Below, piece after piece: positions 1 through 9,996 of a stretch of DNA of 64,000 nt. This DNA comes from Streptomyces sp. A0642. GTDB taxonomy: Bacteria > Actinomycetota > Actinomycetes > Streptomycetales > Streptomycetaceae. Position 1 is the first letter of the stretch. The number at the start of each line of letters is the position of its first letter. The translations under genes were made by a program, and so were the position numbers. The notes under the pieces are model-generated. The model ran no database searches and was not told the DNA's origin. It saw only the letters and a list, made by a program, of their open reading frames with translations. Location of the stretch: NCBI RefSeq assembly GCF_004795105.1, contig NZ_SSBL01000002.1, positions 434,001 through 498,000 on the forward strand, in the 5' to 3' direction.

Positions 1-216
1 GACGTGTACTACTCGCCGTCGCTCGGTGCGATCAACGTCGACGAGTCGAAGGCCGTGAACCTGGCCCCCGGCGCGTCGGCCCAGGTCGGCGCCGAGGTCG
101 CGGTCGCCGGTGCGGCCCCCGAGGGTCGGCAGTTCTTCGGCGAGGTCCAGCTGGTGAACGCACACGGCACCGCCGCGGGCACCGGAAGCGTCGTGATCCA
201 GAAGGTCACGCCGTAA
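1..216 (+). CDS. C-terminal fragment of an unidentified protein
   Basis: The reading frame is open from the first base and ends at a TAA at 214-216, so the start lies outside the window. The last 72 residues are rich in Ala, Gly and Val and have the alternating pattern of an immunoglobulin- or fibronectin-like beta-sandwich, as found at the end of secreted actinomycete enzymes such as subtilases. No catalytic motif is visible in this part, so the family is not established. A strong hairpin at 251-281 follows it, which supports a real gene end. Confidence 0.6.
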   Translation, partial: DVYYSPSLGAINVDESKAVNLAPGASAQVGAEVAVAGAAPEGRQFFGEVQLVNAHGTAAGTGSVVIQKVTP

Positions 217-1455
<1,239 letters not shown>

Positions 1456-1461
1456 CGCGGC

Positions 1462-1522
1462 GGGGGCGGGCGGAGTGCCGGGGGGCGGCACCGCTGAGCG
1501 GTGCTCTCCCCCGCCCGCCCCC
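1462..1522. terminator. Nested bidirectional terminator between asd and a convergent gene
   Basis: An outer 12-bp perfect stem (1462-1473 with 1511-1522) encloses an inner perfect 8-bp hairpin (1488-1495 with 1497-1504). It sits between the convergent stops at 1455 and 1549, so it can serve both strands. Confidence 0.75.
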
Positions 1523-1548
1523 TCCCGAAACCGGGGCTCCGGGAGCGC

Positions 1549-2049
1549 TCAGGGGCGCCGTACCTCGAAGTGCCAGCAGCCGTACTCCACGGCCCGCACG
1601 TGCACCAGCGCCACCTCCGGATCGGCGAAGGCCTCCTCGAACGCCTCGTCGTACCCCCGTTCCCCGTCCGCCGGGATCTCCATCAGCCGGCCGCCCACGA
1701 TGTGGCCCTCCGCGTTGTAGCGCCGGACCGTCCGCAGCGCGCCCGCCCGCGAGAACGGGTAGCCGGGCCCGTCGGCCGCGGGCCCCTCGCAGTCCTCGGC
1801 GTGGATGAAGACCGGGCCCTGCTCGTCGTACGCCCCGGGGCGGGCCCACGTCGCGGCCGCCCAGCGCCGCAGCGGCGCGTACGAGACGAGGGCGATCCGC
1901 TCCCCCACCTCGTTCCCGCGCAGGCAGCAGCGCAGGGGGTCGCCCGCGTCCGTGGCGGTGTACGGGACGCAGGCGCGTCCCGCGTCGTCGGTCTCGCGGA
2001 GTTCCTTCAGCGCGGCCGGATCGATCGCGCGTGGTTCGTAACGGGTCAT
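1549..2049 (-). CDS. DUF1203 family protein
   Basis: A protein of 166 residues that looks like the DUF1203 family of small cytoplasmic proteins of unknown function, common in actinomycetes. It has one CCLRG cysteine pair near residue 40, a central FIHAEDCEG stretch, and a C-terminal V-H-V-R-A-V-E-Y-G-C segment. The start at 2049 (MTRYEPRAID) fits the usual family length; the frame extends about 30 residues further upstream but that part is low in coding character. It is convergent with asd and divergent from pepN. No function is assigned. Confidence 0.75.
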   Translation of the reverse strand: MTRYEPRAIDPAALKELRETDDAGRACVPYTATDAGDPLRCCLRGNEVGERIALVSYAPLRRWAAATWARPGAYDEQGPVFIHAEDCEGPAADGPGYPFSRAGALRTVRRYNAEGHIVGGRLMEIPADGERGYDEAFEEAFADPEVALVHVRAVEYGCWHFEVRRP

Positions 2050-2161
2050 AAGACGAGGATGGGCCGCCCCCGCGGCGTCGTCCGGCGGAAAACGGACATC
2101 GCCCTGGCCCCGGTCACGTGGAAGGATGACCGGAAACATCACAGATCAAGGAGATGACCGC

Positions 2162-4738
2162 GTGCCTGGCACGAATCTGACCCGCGAAGAGGCACAGGAG
2201 CGGGCGCGCCTGCTGACCGTGGACGCGTACGAGATCGATCTCGACCTCTCCGGAGCGCAGGAGGGCGGGACCTACCGGTCCGTCACCACCGTGCGCTTCG
2301 ACTCCGCCGAAGCCGGTGCGGAGACCTTCATCGACCTGGTCGCCCCGGCGGTCCACGAGGTGGAGCTGAACGGCAAGGCCCTGGACGTCGCGGCCGTGTT
2401 CCGTGACTCCCGCATCACGCTGCCGCACCTGGCGGCGGGCGCCAACGAGCTGAAGGTCGTCGCCGACTGCTCGTACACCAACACGGGCGAGGGCCTGCAC
2501 CGCTTCGTCGACCCGGTCGACGAACAGGCTTACCTGTACACCCAGTTCGAGGTCCCGGACGCGCGCCGCGTCTTCGCGAGCTTCGAGCAGCCGGACCTGA
2601 AGGCGACCTTCCGGTTCACCGTGAAGGCCCCCTCCGGCTGGACCGTGATCTCCAACTCGCCGACGCCGGAGCCCGAGGACGACGTGTGGTCGTTCGAGCC
2701 GACGCCGCGCATCTCCACGTACATCACCGCTCTGATCGCCGGCCCGTACCACTCGGTGCACAGCAGTTACGAGAAGGACGGCCAGACCGTCCCGCTCGGC
2801 ATCTACTGCCGTCCCTCGCTGGCCGAGTACCTCGACGCGGACGCGATCTTCGACGTGACGCGGCTGGGCTTCGACTGGTTCCAGGAGAAGTTCGACTACG
2901 CGTACCCCTTCGCCAAGTACGACCAGCTCTTCGTCCCGGAGTTCAACGCGGGCGCGATGGAGAACGCGGGCGCGGTCACCATCCGCGACCAGTACGTCTT
3001 CCGCTCGAAGGTGACGGACGCGGCGTACGAGACGCGGGCCGAGACGGTCCTGCACGAGCTGGCCCACATGTGGTTCGGCGACCTCGTCACCATGGAGTGG
3101 TGGAACGACCTGTGGCTGAACGAGTCGTTCGCCACCTACACGTCGATCGCCTGCCTGGCGTACGCCGACGGGTCGCAGTGGCCGCACTCCTGGACCACGT
3201 TCGCCAACTCCATGAAGACGTGGGCGTACCGCCAGGACCAGCTGCCGTCGACGCACCCGATCATGGCGGACATCCGTGACCTGGACGACGTCCTGGTCAA
3301 CTTCGACGGCATCACCTACGCCAAGGGCGCCTCTGTCCTGAAGCAGCTGGTGGCGTACGTCGGCATGGACGCCTTCTTCCAGGGCGTCCAGGCGTACTTC
3401 AAGGCGCACGCGTTCGGCAACACGCGCCTGTCCGACCTGCTGGGTGCGCTGGAGGAGACCTCCGGACGCGACCTGAAGACCTGGTCGAAGGCGTGGCTGG
3501 AGACGGCCGGGATCAACATCCTGCGCCCGGAGATCGAGACGGACGCGAACGGCCACGTCACCTCGTTCACCGTCCTGCAGGAGGCCCCGGCGCTGCCGGC
3601 GGGAGCGAAGGGCGAGCCGACGCTGCGGCCGCACCGCATCGCCATCGGCTGCTACGACCTCGACGCGTCCGGCAAGCTGGTCCGTACGGACCGGATCGAG
3701 CTGGACGTCGAAGGCGAGCGCACCACCGTGCCCTTCCCGGCCGGCACGGCGCGTCCCGCCGTCATCCTCCTCAACGACGACGACCTCTCGTACGCGAAGG
3801 TCCGCCTTGACGAGGAGTCGCTGCGGGTCGTCACGGAGCACCTGGGCGACTTCACCGAGTCGCTGCCGCGCGCCCTGTGCTGGGCGTCCGCCTGGGACAT
3901 GACCCGCGACGGCGAACTGGCCACGCGCGACTACCTCTCGCTCGTCCTGTCCGGGGTGGGCAAGGAGTCGGACATCGGCGTCGTGCAGTCGCTGCACCGC
4001 CAGGTGAAGACGGCGCTGGACCTGTACGCGGCGCCGGAGTGGCGCGAGGCCGGTCTGACCCAGTGGACCGAGGCGACGCTCGCGCACCTGCGCGCGGCGG
4101 AGCCGGGCAGCGACCACCAGCTGGCCTGGGCCCGCGCCTTCGCGGCCACGGCCCGCAACCCTCAGCAGCTCGACCTGCTGCAGGCGCTGCTCGACGGCAC
4201 CGAGGCGATCGAGGGCCTGGCCGTCGACACCGAGCTGCGCTGGGCCTTCGTCGAGCGGCTGGCCGCCACGGGGCTGCTGGACGACGAGGAGATCGACGCG
4301 GAGTACGCGCGCGACCGGACGGCGGCGGGCGAGCGCCACGCGGCGGCCGCCCGTGCGGCGCGGCCCTCGGCGGAGGCGAAGGCGGAGGCCTGGGCCTCGG
4401 TCGTCGAGTCCGACAAGCTGCCGAACTCCCTCCAGGAGGCGGTCATCGGCGGGTTCGTCCAGACCGACCAGCGCGAACTGCTGGCCCCGTACACGGAGAA
4501 GTTCTTCGCCGCGGTGGGTGACGTCTGGGAGTCGCGGAGCCACGAGATGGCGCAGCAGGTGGCCATCGGCCTCTACCCGGCGCTCCAGGTCTCGCAGGAG
4601 ACCCTGGACGCCACGGACGCCTGGCTGGCCTCGGCCGAGCCGGGCGCCGCGCTGCGCCGGCTGATCTCGGAGTCCCGGTCGGGCGTGGAGCGGGCGCTGA
4701 AGGCCCGGGCCGCGGACGCTGCGGCCGCCACCGCGTAG
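2162..4738 (+). CDS. pepN: Aminopeptidase N (M1 family zinc metallopeptidase)
   Basis: Encodes 858 residues of an M1 metallo-aminopeptidase that removes N-terminal amino acids from peptides in the cytosol. The substrate-anchoring GAMEN motif is at residues 264-268. The zinc site is the classical HExxH-x18-E: His298, Glu299 and His302 in HELAH, then Glu321 in NESF. The N-terminus PGTNLTREEAQERARLLTV resembles Streptomyces lividans PepN as remembered. The GTG start at 2162 is chosen over an in-frame ATG at 2126 because AAGGAG lies at 2149-2154, seven bases upstream. The long C-terminal helical domain is intact. A terminator hairpin follows at 4761-4787. Confidence 0.97.
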   Translation: MPGTNLTREEAQERARLLTVDAYEIDLDLSGAQEGGTYRSVTTVRFDSAEAGAETFIDLVAPAVHEVELNGKALDVAAVFRDSRITLPHLAAGANELKVVADCSYTNTGEGLHRFVDPVDEQAYLYTQFEVPDARRVFASFEQPDLKATFRFTVKAPSGWTVISNSPTPEPEDDVWSFEPTPRISTYITALIAGPYHSVHSSYEKDGQTVPLGIYCRPSLAEYLDADAIFDVTRLGFDWFQEKFDYAYPFAKYDQLFVPEFNAGAMENAGAVTIRDQYVFRSKVTDAAYETRAETVLHELAHMWFGDLVTMEWWNDLWLNESFATYTSIACLAYADGSQWPHSWTTFANSMKTWAYRQDQLPSTHPIMADIRDLDDVLVNFDGITYAKGASVLKQLVAYVGMDAFFQGVQAYFKAHAFGNTRLSDLLGALEETSGRDLKTWSKAWLETAGINILRPEIETDANGHVTSFTVLQEAPALPAGAKGEPTLRPHRIAIGCYDLDASGKLVRTDRIELDVEGERTTVPFPAGTARPAVILLNDDDLSYAKVRLDEESLRVVTEHLGDFTESLPRALCWASAWDMTRDGELATRDYLSLVLSGVGKESDIGVVQSLHRQVKTALDLYAAPEWREAGLTQWTEATLAHLRAAEPGSDHQLAWARAFAATARNPQQLDLLQALLDGTEAIEGLAVDTELRWAFVERLAATGLLDDEEIDAEYARDRTAAGERHAAAARAARPSAEAKAEAWASVVESDKLPNSLQEAVIGGFVQTDQRELLAPYTEKFFAAVGDVWESRSHEMAQQVAIGLYPALQVSQETLDATDAWLASAEPGAALRRLISESRSGVERALKARAADAAAATA

Positions 4739-4760
4739 CTGCCACACCGACGCACAGGTG

Positions 4761-4787
4761 AGGGGCGCCTCCTTCGGGGGCGCCCCT
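4761..4787. terminator. Terminator hairpin between pepN and allantoicase
   Basis: 9-bp perfect stem (4761-4769 with 4779-4787) around a TTCG-containing loop. It lies between convergent pepN (stop 4738) and the minus-strand allantoicase (stop 4877). Confidence 0.7.
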
Positions 4788-4876
4788 TCGCGTTCGTGCC
4801 TCCGGGCGTGGAAACCGCCCGGCGGGCGGGCGCTTCGGCGCAGCCGTCCGCCGGGCGGGAGCCTGGGAACCGCCGG

Positions 4877-6016
4877 TTACGCGCCCGACTCCTCGTACCG
4901 GCGGGCCAGTTCGGCCGCTCCGGATTCCGTCAGCGAGCCGTGCAGGCGCATCCTGGCCACGCCGCCGTCGGGGAAGGCGTCGAGGCGGACGTGGGTGACC
5001 ACGGCCTGGGCGCGGAGCGGGAAGCGGTGCGGGGTGTCGGGCTGGAGCCTGGTGCGCGGGATGATCTCGAACCACTCGCCGGTCTCGCCGTTGCGGCCCT
5101 GGAGGGCGATCCAGCCGGCCGCGTTGCCCTTGAGGCAGGCGGTGTCGATCTCGACCGCGCGGACCGCGCCCTGGGCGGGCAGCCGGAAGCGGACCCAGTC
5201 GTTGGTGTCGCGGACGCGGCGGCGGCGGTTCTCCCAGCCCTCGTCCATCTTGCGGGAGGTGCCGGGCAGGATGATCTGGGTCGGCGAGGAGTAGAAGCGG
5301 TCCGAGGCGTCCTCGTAACTGCCGCCGTTCAGGACCGAGACCAGGTCGAACGTGCCGAGCGTCGCGAGCCACGACGGGTCGGGGACCACCTCACCGTGCA
5401 CCCGGAGGCGGGCGATGCCGCCGTCGGGGTGCTGGCAGAGGCGGAGGTGGGTGTAGCGGCGTCCGCCGGTGATCTCGAAGCCGTTGGCGGCGTGACCGCG
5501 TACGGGGGTGGGCGGGACGATCTCCTCCCACTTCACGTCGTCGGCGAGGAGCTCGGCGGGGCCGGGCGAGCCCTTGACGGACGTCGCCTGGACCGAGACG
5601 CGCTGCGGGTAGTTGCCGCGGAAGTGCGCGGTGTCGACGACGATGCCGCGGATGATGCCGGGGGCACCGAGCCGGATCAGGGCCCAGTCGTGCTCCTCCG
5701 GGGCGGGGAACGGGTGGGCGGCGTCCGCGCCGCGCCGGCGGCGGGTCTCCCAGCCGTCCATGATCTTGCCCTTGTGGCCGAAGTGTTCGGGGTCGAACGC
5801 GGCACGCTCCCGGGCCAGGAGGTTCTCGCGCTCGGCGAAGAACTCGTCGTTGGCGGCGATCACGCCCGCGCCGAGACGGCGGTCGGCGAGGTCGACCAGC
5901 TCGGTGAAGGGGAGGTCGGCGGTGCGGTAGTCGGCATACGGGTCACCGCCGCCGTACGGGGCCGCGTCGTTGGCGTGGGGATCGTCGTGGTGGTTCTCAT
6001 TCTGTCCGAAGGTCAT
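4877..6016 (-). CDS. alc: Allantoicase
   Basis: Encodes 379 residues. Allantoicase hydrolyses allantoate to ureidoglycolate and urea in purine (ureide) catabolism. The protein has the two repeated jelly-roll-like allantoicase domains. The first includes FTELVDLADRRLGAGVIAAN and GKIMDGWETRRRR; the second repeats this as SRKMDEGWENRRRR. The duplicated WExRRRR and HxRLxxxPDGGxARxR motifs are diagnostic. The ATG at 6016 gives a hydrophilic His/Asp-rich leader of about 30 residues before the domain. No other ureide gene is in the window. A LysR regulator gene ends 58 bases upstream on the same strand and is the obvious candidate regulator. Confidence 0.95.
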   Translation of the reverse strand: MTFGQNENHHDDPHANDAAPYGGGDPYADYRTADLPFTELVDLADRRLGAGVIAANDEFFAERENLLARERAAFDPEHFGHKGKIMDGWETRRRRGADAAHPFPAPEEHDWALIRLGAPGIIRGIVVDTAHFRGNYPQRVSVQATSVKGSPGPAELLADDVKWEEIVPPTPVRGHAANGFEITGGRRYTHLRLCQHPDGGIARLRVHGEVVPDPSWLATLGTFDLVSVLNGGSYEDASDRFYSSPTQIILPGTSRKMDEGWENRRRRVRDTNDWVRFRLPAQGAVRAVEIDTACLKGNAAGWIALQGRNGETGEWFEIIPRTRLQPDTPHRFPLRAQAVVTHVRLDAFPDGGVARMRLHGSLTESGAAELARRYEESGA

Positions 6017-6074
6017 GCGGTCACTGTCGTACGAGCGGAGGTGTTAGGTCCATCGAAAGTTTTCGCATGGATTG

Positions 6075-6995
6075 TTAAGTCCGACTGAACGGTTCGGCCG
6101 CCTCGCGCAGTGCCGTGAGGACCCGGGCCACCGCCGGCCCGTCCTCCGCGCCCTGCCGGACGGCGGCCACCACGTGGCGGCGGGGCCGGTCCGCTTCCAG
6201 GACCCTCATCACGACACCGTCCCGGGCCTGCCGTTCGGCCGACGCCATGCGCGGGATCAGGGCGATGCCCATGCCCGCCTCCACCATGGCGAGGATCGAG
6301 GTCCAGCCGGAGGCGCTGTGCGCCTGTTCCGGGACGAAGCCCGCGGCCTCGCACGCGGCCGTGGTGATCTCCGACCAGGGACCCGAGCCGCCGAAGATCC
6401 ACGGCTCGGCGGAGAGGTCCGCCAGCCGCAGGCCGGGGGCGGCGGAGAGCCGGTGGCCGGCCGGCAGGGCCACGTCCAGGGGATCGGCGAGCAGCGGCAG
6501 CACGGTGAACCGGGGGTCGTGGGCGGTCGGGGCGTGGGCGGCCAGGGAGAGGGCCAGGTCCGCCTCGCCCGCGACGAGGAGTTCGTACGCCTGCGCCGCC
6601 TCCGCCTCCCGGACCCGCACGTCCGGCCCCGGGCGGTCCCCGTCACGCAGGGCCTGCACGGCCGGGACGACCAGGGCGGGCACGGCGGTGGCGAACGCCG
6701 CGATCCGCACCTCGCCCGCCTCGCCGTGCAGATACCCGGTCAGTTCGGCGTCGGCCCGCTCGAGTTGGGCGAAGACCGCCTCGGCGTGGCGCAGCACCAG
6801 ATGGGCCGCGTCGGTCAGGCGCACGCGCCGGCCCTGGGCCTCCAGCAGCGGTACGCCGAGTTGCCGGGAGAGGTTGGAGAGCTGCTGGGAGACGGCCGAA
6901 GGGGTCATCACCAGCGCTTCGGCGGCCGCGGTGACGGTGCCGCGGTCGCGCAGGGTGCGCAGGATGCGGAGCTTCTTGACGTCCCACTCGGTCAT
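6075..6995 (-). CDS. LysR family transcriptional regulator
   Basis: Encodes 306 residues with the standard LysR layout. The N-terminal winged helix-turn-helix (about residues 5-65) contains LRTLRDRGTVTAAAEAL and TPSAVSQQLSNL. A C-terminal periplasmic-binding-like effector domain follows (about 90-300). It lies directly upstream of allantoicase on the same strand with a 58-base gap, so the two may be co-transcribed. That is unusual, since LysR genes are more often divergent from their targets. A role in ureide or nitrogen control is inference from position only. Confidence 0.9.
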   Translation of the reverse strand: MTEWDVKKLRILRTLRDRGTVTAAAEALVMTPSAVSQQLSNLSRQLGVPLLEAQGRRVRLTDAAHLVLRHAEAVFAQLERADAELTGYLHGEAGEVRIAAFATAVPALVVPAVQALRDGDRPGPDVRVREAEAAQAYELLVAGEADLALSLAAHAPTAHDPRFTVLPLLADPLDVALPAGHRLSAAPGLRLADLSAEPWIFGGSGPWSEITTAACEAAGFVPEQAHSASGWTSILAMVEAGMGIALIPRMASAERQARDGVVMRVLEADRPRRHVVAAVRQGAEDGPAVARVLTALREAAEPFSRT

Positions 6996-7091
6996 GGCCG
7001 GAACCTACCCGGTCGCGGGGGACGGGGGCCGGCTGCTCCCTCGGGGTCCAAAGCCGCGTCCGTTCGCGTCCTTCCGCGTCCGGACATGCGA

Positions 7092-7126
7092 GTGCGCCGC
7101 GCGGTACCTCGGTACCGGCGGCGCAC
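7092..7126 (-). terminator. Terminator downstream of the small membrane protein gene
   Basis: A 9-bp outer stem (7092-7100 with 7118-7126) and a second 7-bp stem inside it (7102-7108 with 7111-7117) form one long hairpin, 22 bases after the minus-strand stop at 7148. Confidence 0.75.
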
Positions 7127-7147
7127 CCCCGAGTTCCTGGGCGGGGA

Positions 7148-7378
7148 CTAGACCTGCTTCTTCGACTTGTCGAGGACCATGACCAGGCCCGCGATGACCG
7201 CGAACAGGACGATGGGGGCCACGACGTACAGCCCGATCGTGTCGATCACGCTCAGGCCGGAACCCGGGTCGTCGCCGTCGTCGCGGGTGAGCGCGAGCGC
7301 GGGGGACGACATCAGCAGCATCATCAGCGTCGTTCCGGCAGCGACGGCGCCGGCGCGCATAGCGTTCTTCTTGTCCAC
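7148..7378 (-). CDS. Small membrane protein of unknown function
   Basis: Encodes about 76 residues. A basic N-terminus (VDKKNAMRAG) is followed by a hydrophobic segment ending ALALT that looks like a signal peptide. Then comes an acidic DDGDDPGSG stretch, one clear transmembrane helix (GLYVVAPIVLFAVIAGLVMVL) and a basic KSKK tail. The start is uncertain. GTG at 7378 keeps the basic Lys pair but has no clear ribosome site; ATG at 7360 is preceded by a weak AAGAAG. It lies just after malQ on the same strand and is closed by a strong terminator. No function is recognised. Confidence 0.65.
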   Translation of the reverse strand: MDKKNAMRAGAVAAGTTLMMLLMSSPALALTRDDGDDPGSGLSVIDTIGLYVVAPIVLFAVIAGLVMVLDKSKKQV

Positions 7379-7398
7379 GGTGCAAACGTAGCGAACGC

Positions 7399-9723
7399 CT
7401 ATGAGCGCCGCTCGCCCGGGGGTGCCGTACGGGTCCCCGGCGGCTTGGGAGCGGGCCTGAGGACCTCCATCAGACGGTGCAGCCGGGGTGAGGCGGCCAG
7501 TTCCTCCAGGGTGACCGGATGGCCCTCGGCGTCGGCGATGGGCAGCCGCCAGTTGGGGTACTGGTCCCAGGTGCCCGGCAGGTTCTGCGGGCGGCGGTCG
7601 CCGATCGTGTCCGGGAGCCAGACCCCTGCCATGCGGGCGGGGGTGCGCAGCAGGAAGCGGTGGACGGCGCGGACGGCGGCCTCCTCGTCGTCGCCGCCCT
7701 CGGGGAGCAGGCCGAGGCGGGAGAGCAGACCGAGCCACTCCGCCCGGTCGGCGCCGTCCTCTGTGCGCTCCTCCGCCAGCGAGCGGGTGAGCAGGCCGAG
7801 GCGGTGGCGCAGCGTCACGTGGTCGCCGGTCAGCCGGGCGGCGGTGGACGGCAGGTCGTGGGTGGTGGCGGTGGCCAGGCAGTCCTCGCGCCACTGCTCG
7901 GGGGCGAGCGGGCGGCCGGTCCCCGACCAGTCGCGCTCGAACCAGAGCACGGAGGTGCCGAGGACGCCGCGTCGGGCGAGCGCCTCCCGGACGCCCGGCT
8001 CCACGGTGCCGAGGTCCTCCCCTATGACGACGGCCCCGGCGCGGTGGGCCTCCAGGACGAGGACGGCGAGCATCGCCTCCGCGTCGTGGCTGACGTAGGT
8101 GCCCTCGGTGGGCGGGCGCCCCTCGGGCACCCACCAGAGCCGGAACAGGCCCATGACGTGGTCGATGCGCAGGGCCCCGGCGTGGGCGAGGAGCCCGCGC
8201 AGCAGTCCCCGGTACGGGGCGTAGCCGGACGCGGCGAGCGCGTCGGGTCTCCAGGGCGGCAACCCCCAGTCCTGGCCGCGGGCGTTGAAGGCGTCCGGGG
8301 GCGCGCCGACGGACATGCCGTGGGCGAAGGCGTCCTGCTGGGCCCAGGTGTCGGCCCCGCCGGGGTGCACGCCCACGGCCAGGTCGTGGACGATCCCGAC
8401 GGCCATCCCGGCGTCCTTCGCGGCACGCTGGGCGGCGGCGAGCTGGGCGTCGGTCAGCCAGGCGAGCCGGCAGTGGAAGTCGACCCGGTCCAGCAGTTCG
8501 GTGCGGGCGCGGGCGGTCTCCTTGGAGCGGGGGTCGCGCAGACCGGCCGGCCAGGTGTGCCAGTCGGAGCCGTGCACTTCGGCGAGGGCGCACCACAGGG
8601 CGTGGTCCTCCAGCGCCTGTCCCTGCTCGGCGAGGAAGTCACAGTAGGCGGCGCGGCGGCCGGGGGTGAGGGGCACGCCGGCGAGGAGGCCGAGGGCCTG
8701 CCGTTTGAGCGCCCAGACGGCGTCCCGGTCGATCAGGGCGCCCTTGTTCAGCACGGCGTCGCTGAGCTGCGCGGCCCGGCGGCGCAGCTCGTCGAGGGCG
8801 GCCGGGTCGGGCGCGTGCCCGTATTCCGGGACGGACTCGATGTGCAGGTGCACGGGGTCGGGGAAGCGCCGCGAGGACGGGCGGTAGGGCGAGGGGTCGG
8901 TGGGGGTGCCGAGGACCGCGGCGTGCAGCGGGTTGACCTGGACGAAGCCGGCGCCGAGGGAGCGCCCGGACCAGGAGGCGAGGTCGGCGAGGTCGCCGAG
9001 GTCGCCCATGCCCCAGGAGCGGGCGGAGAGCAGGGAGTAGAGCTGGACGAGGAAGCCGTGGGTGCGTCCGGGCGGCTGCGGGACCCGGGCCGGGGCGACC
9101 ACGAGTGTGCAGGCCGCGGCCGGTCCGCCCGGGGGCCTGACGGTCAGCCGGTGCACACCCAGCGGCGGCTCGGTCCACCAGCCGGGCGCGGCGGGGGCGG
9201 ACGGTGCGGAGGCGGTCGGTGCGGGAGCGTGCGGCGCGGAGGCGGACGGTCCGGAGGCGTGCGGCGCGGAGGCGGAGGAGGCGGAGGCGGTCGGTGCGGG
9301 GGCGGCCCCGCCGTGCGATCCGGGGTCGGGCTGTTCGGCGCCCGCCCTTCCGGCGCCCCCTGCGCCCCCAGGCCCGGAAACGGCCGGAACCGTACCCGTG
9401 GGTCGGACGCGCATCGGGGTCGGCGGGGTCGCCGTGGGCTCTTCCGGACGGACCGTCAGCTCCGTGCCGGGCGGCAGCGCGGTCAGGGCCGGGGGCAGAG
9501 GTTCCCCCGTCCACACCACCACCGTGGCCGGGAGGAGCCGGGATTCGGCGGCGGACTCGGCGGCGGCGAGCGCCTCGCGCACCGCTTCCGGCGTGGCGGC
9601 GTCCACACCGAGCGCGGCGAGCACATCGACGACCGTGCCCTCGGGGACGGGCACCGTGACGCCGGCGGAAGGGGAGAAGGAGGTGGCGACGCCGTGCAGT
9701 GCGGCGAGCCGGGTCAAACCCAT
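7399..9723 (-). CDS. malQ: 4-alpha-glucanotransferase (amylomaltase)
   Basis: Encodes 774 residues of a GH77 enzyme that transfers alpha-1,4-glucan segments between maltooligosaccharides in cytosolic glycogen and maltodextrin metabolism. Family motifs include the nucleophile region ALRIDHVMGLFRLWWVPEG, the acid/base region VVIGEDLGTV and the TTHDLPST block. Residues about 100-185 form an Ala/Ser/Pro-rich linker with near-repeats of SASAPHA, between an N-terminal beta domain and the catalytic barrel. Such linkers vary greatly between Streptomyces. The ATG at 9723 follows AGGAG by five bases. The stop codon of a small upstream ORF (9724-9726) directly touches this start, so translational coupling is likely. 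Confidence 0.95.
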   Translation of the reverse strand: MGLTRLAALHGVATSFSPSAGVTVPVPEGTVVDVLAALGVDAATPEAVREALAAAESAAESRLLPATVVVWTGEPLPPALTALPPGTELTVRPEEPTATPPTPMRVRPTGTVPAVSGPGGAGGAGRAGAEQPDPGSHGGAAPAPTASASSASAPHASGPSASAPHAPAPTASAPSAPAAPGWWTEPPLGVHRLTVRPPGGPAAACTLVVAPARVPQPPGRTHGFLVQLYSLLSARSWGMGDLGDLADLASWSGRSLGAGFVQVNPLHAAVLGTPTDPSPYRPSSRRFPDPVHLHIESVPEYGHAPDPAALDELRRRAAQLSDAVLNKGALIDRDAVWALKRQALGLLAGVPLTPGRRAAYCDFLAEQGQALEDHALWCALAEVHGSDWHTWPAGLRDPRSKETARARTELLDRVDFHCRLAWLTDAQLAAAQRAAKDAGMAVGIVHDLAVGVHPGGADTWAQQDAFAHGMSVGAPPDAFNARGQDWGLPPWRPDALAASGYAPYRGLLRGLLAHAGALRIDHVMGLFRLWWVPEGRPPTEGTYVSHDAEAMLAVLVLEAHRAGAVVIGEDLGTVEPGVREALARRGVLGTSVLWFERDWSGTGRPLAPEQWREDCLATATTHDLPSTAARLTGDHVTLRHRLGLLTRSLAEERTEDGADRAEWLGLLSRLGLLPEGGDDEEAAVRAVHRFLLRTPARMAGVWLPDTIGDRRPQNLPGTWDQYPNWRLPIADAEGHPVTLEELAASPRLHRLMEVLRPAPKPPGTRTAPPGERRS

Positions 9724-9996
9724 TCAGACTCCTGGGGACTCCATGCCCCGAGCGCTGCCGGAAGAAGCCGGCTCGCTGGTCAGCGGGGCGAGGACGGCGA
9801 GCGGGGGTTCGCTGGTCAGAGGTGTGGCGTCGGCGAGCGGGGGCTCGCTGGTCAGGGGTATGGCGTCGGCCAGCGGGCCTTCGCTCGTGAGCGGGCCGGG
9901 CGTGCTGAGGGTGGCCGGGGGCGCGCTGATGAACGGGGCGGGACCCGGTGCCTGTTTGGACAGGGCGGAGAGCAGAAGCTGCGCTGCGGCGGGCAT
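9724..9996 (-). CDS. Small Pro/Ala-rich protein with internal 12-residue repeats, coupled to malQ
   Basis: Encodes 90 residues from an ATG at 9996 that has a perfect AGGAGG five bases upstream. The N-terminus is a short hydrophobic segment (MPAAAQLLLSALSK). The rest is disordered Pro/Ala/Ser sequence with about 3.5 tandem copies of a 12-residue unit close to PLTSEPPLADAT. There are no cysteines and no recognised domain. Its TGA is immediately followed by the malQ ATG (TGAATG), so it could be a leader for malQ translation or an independent small protein. A shadow of repeat DNA is the alternative; the excellent ribosome site argues against that. Confidence 0.5.
   Translation of the reverse strand: MPAAAQLLLSALSKQAPGPAPFISAPPATLSTPGPLTSEGPLADAIPLTSEPPLADATPLTSEPPLAVLAPLTSEPASSGSARGMESPGV
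9768..9900. repeat. 36-bp tandem repeat inside the malQ-leader ORF
   Basis: About 3.5 imperfect copies of a 36-bp unit, each containing a TCGCTGGTCAG-like core. The period keeps the reading frame of the small minus-strand ORF and produces its repeated PLTSE peptide. Confidence 0.6.

Noticed and set aside
7148..8596. Long minus-strand ORF of 482 codons overlapping malQ
   Set aside because: It is a frame shadow of malQ in high-G+C DNA; only its last about 76 codons, after malQ, look like a real small membrane protein.
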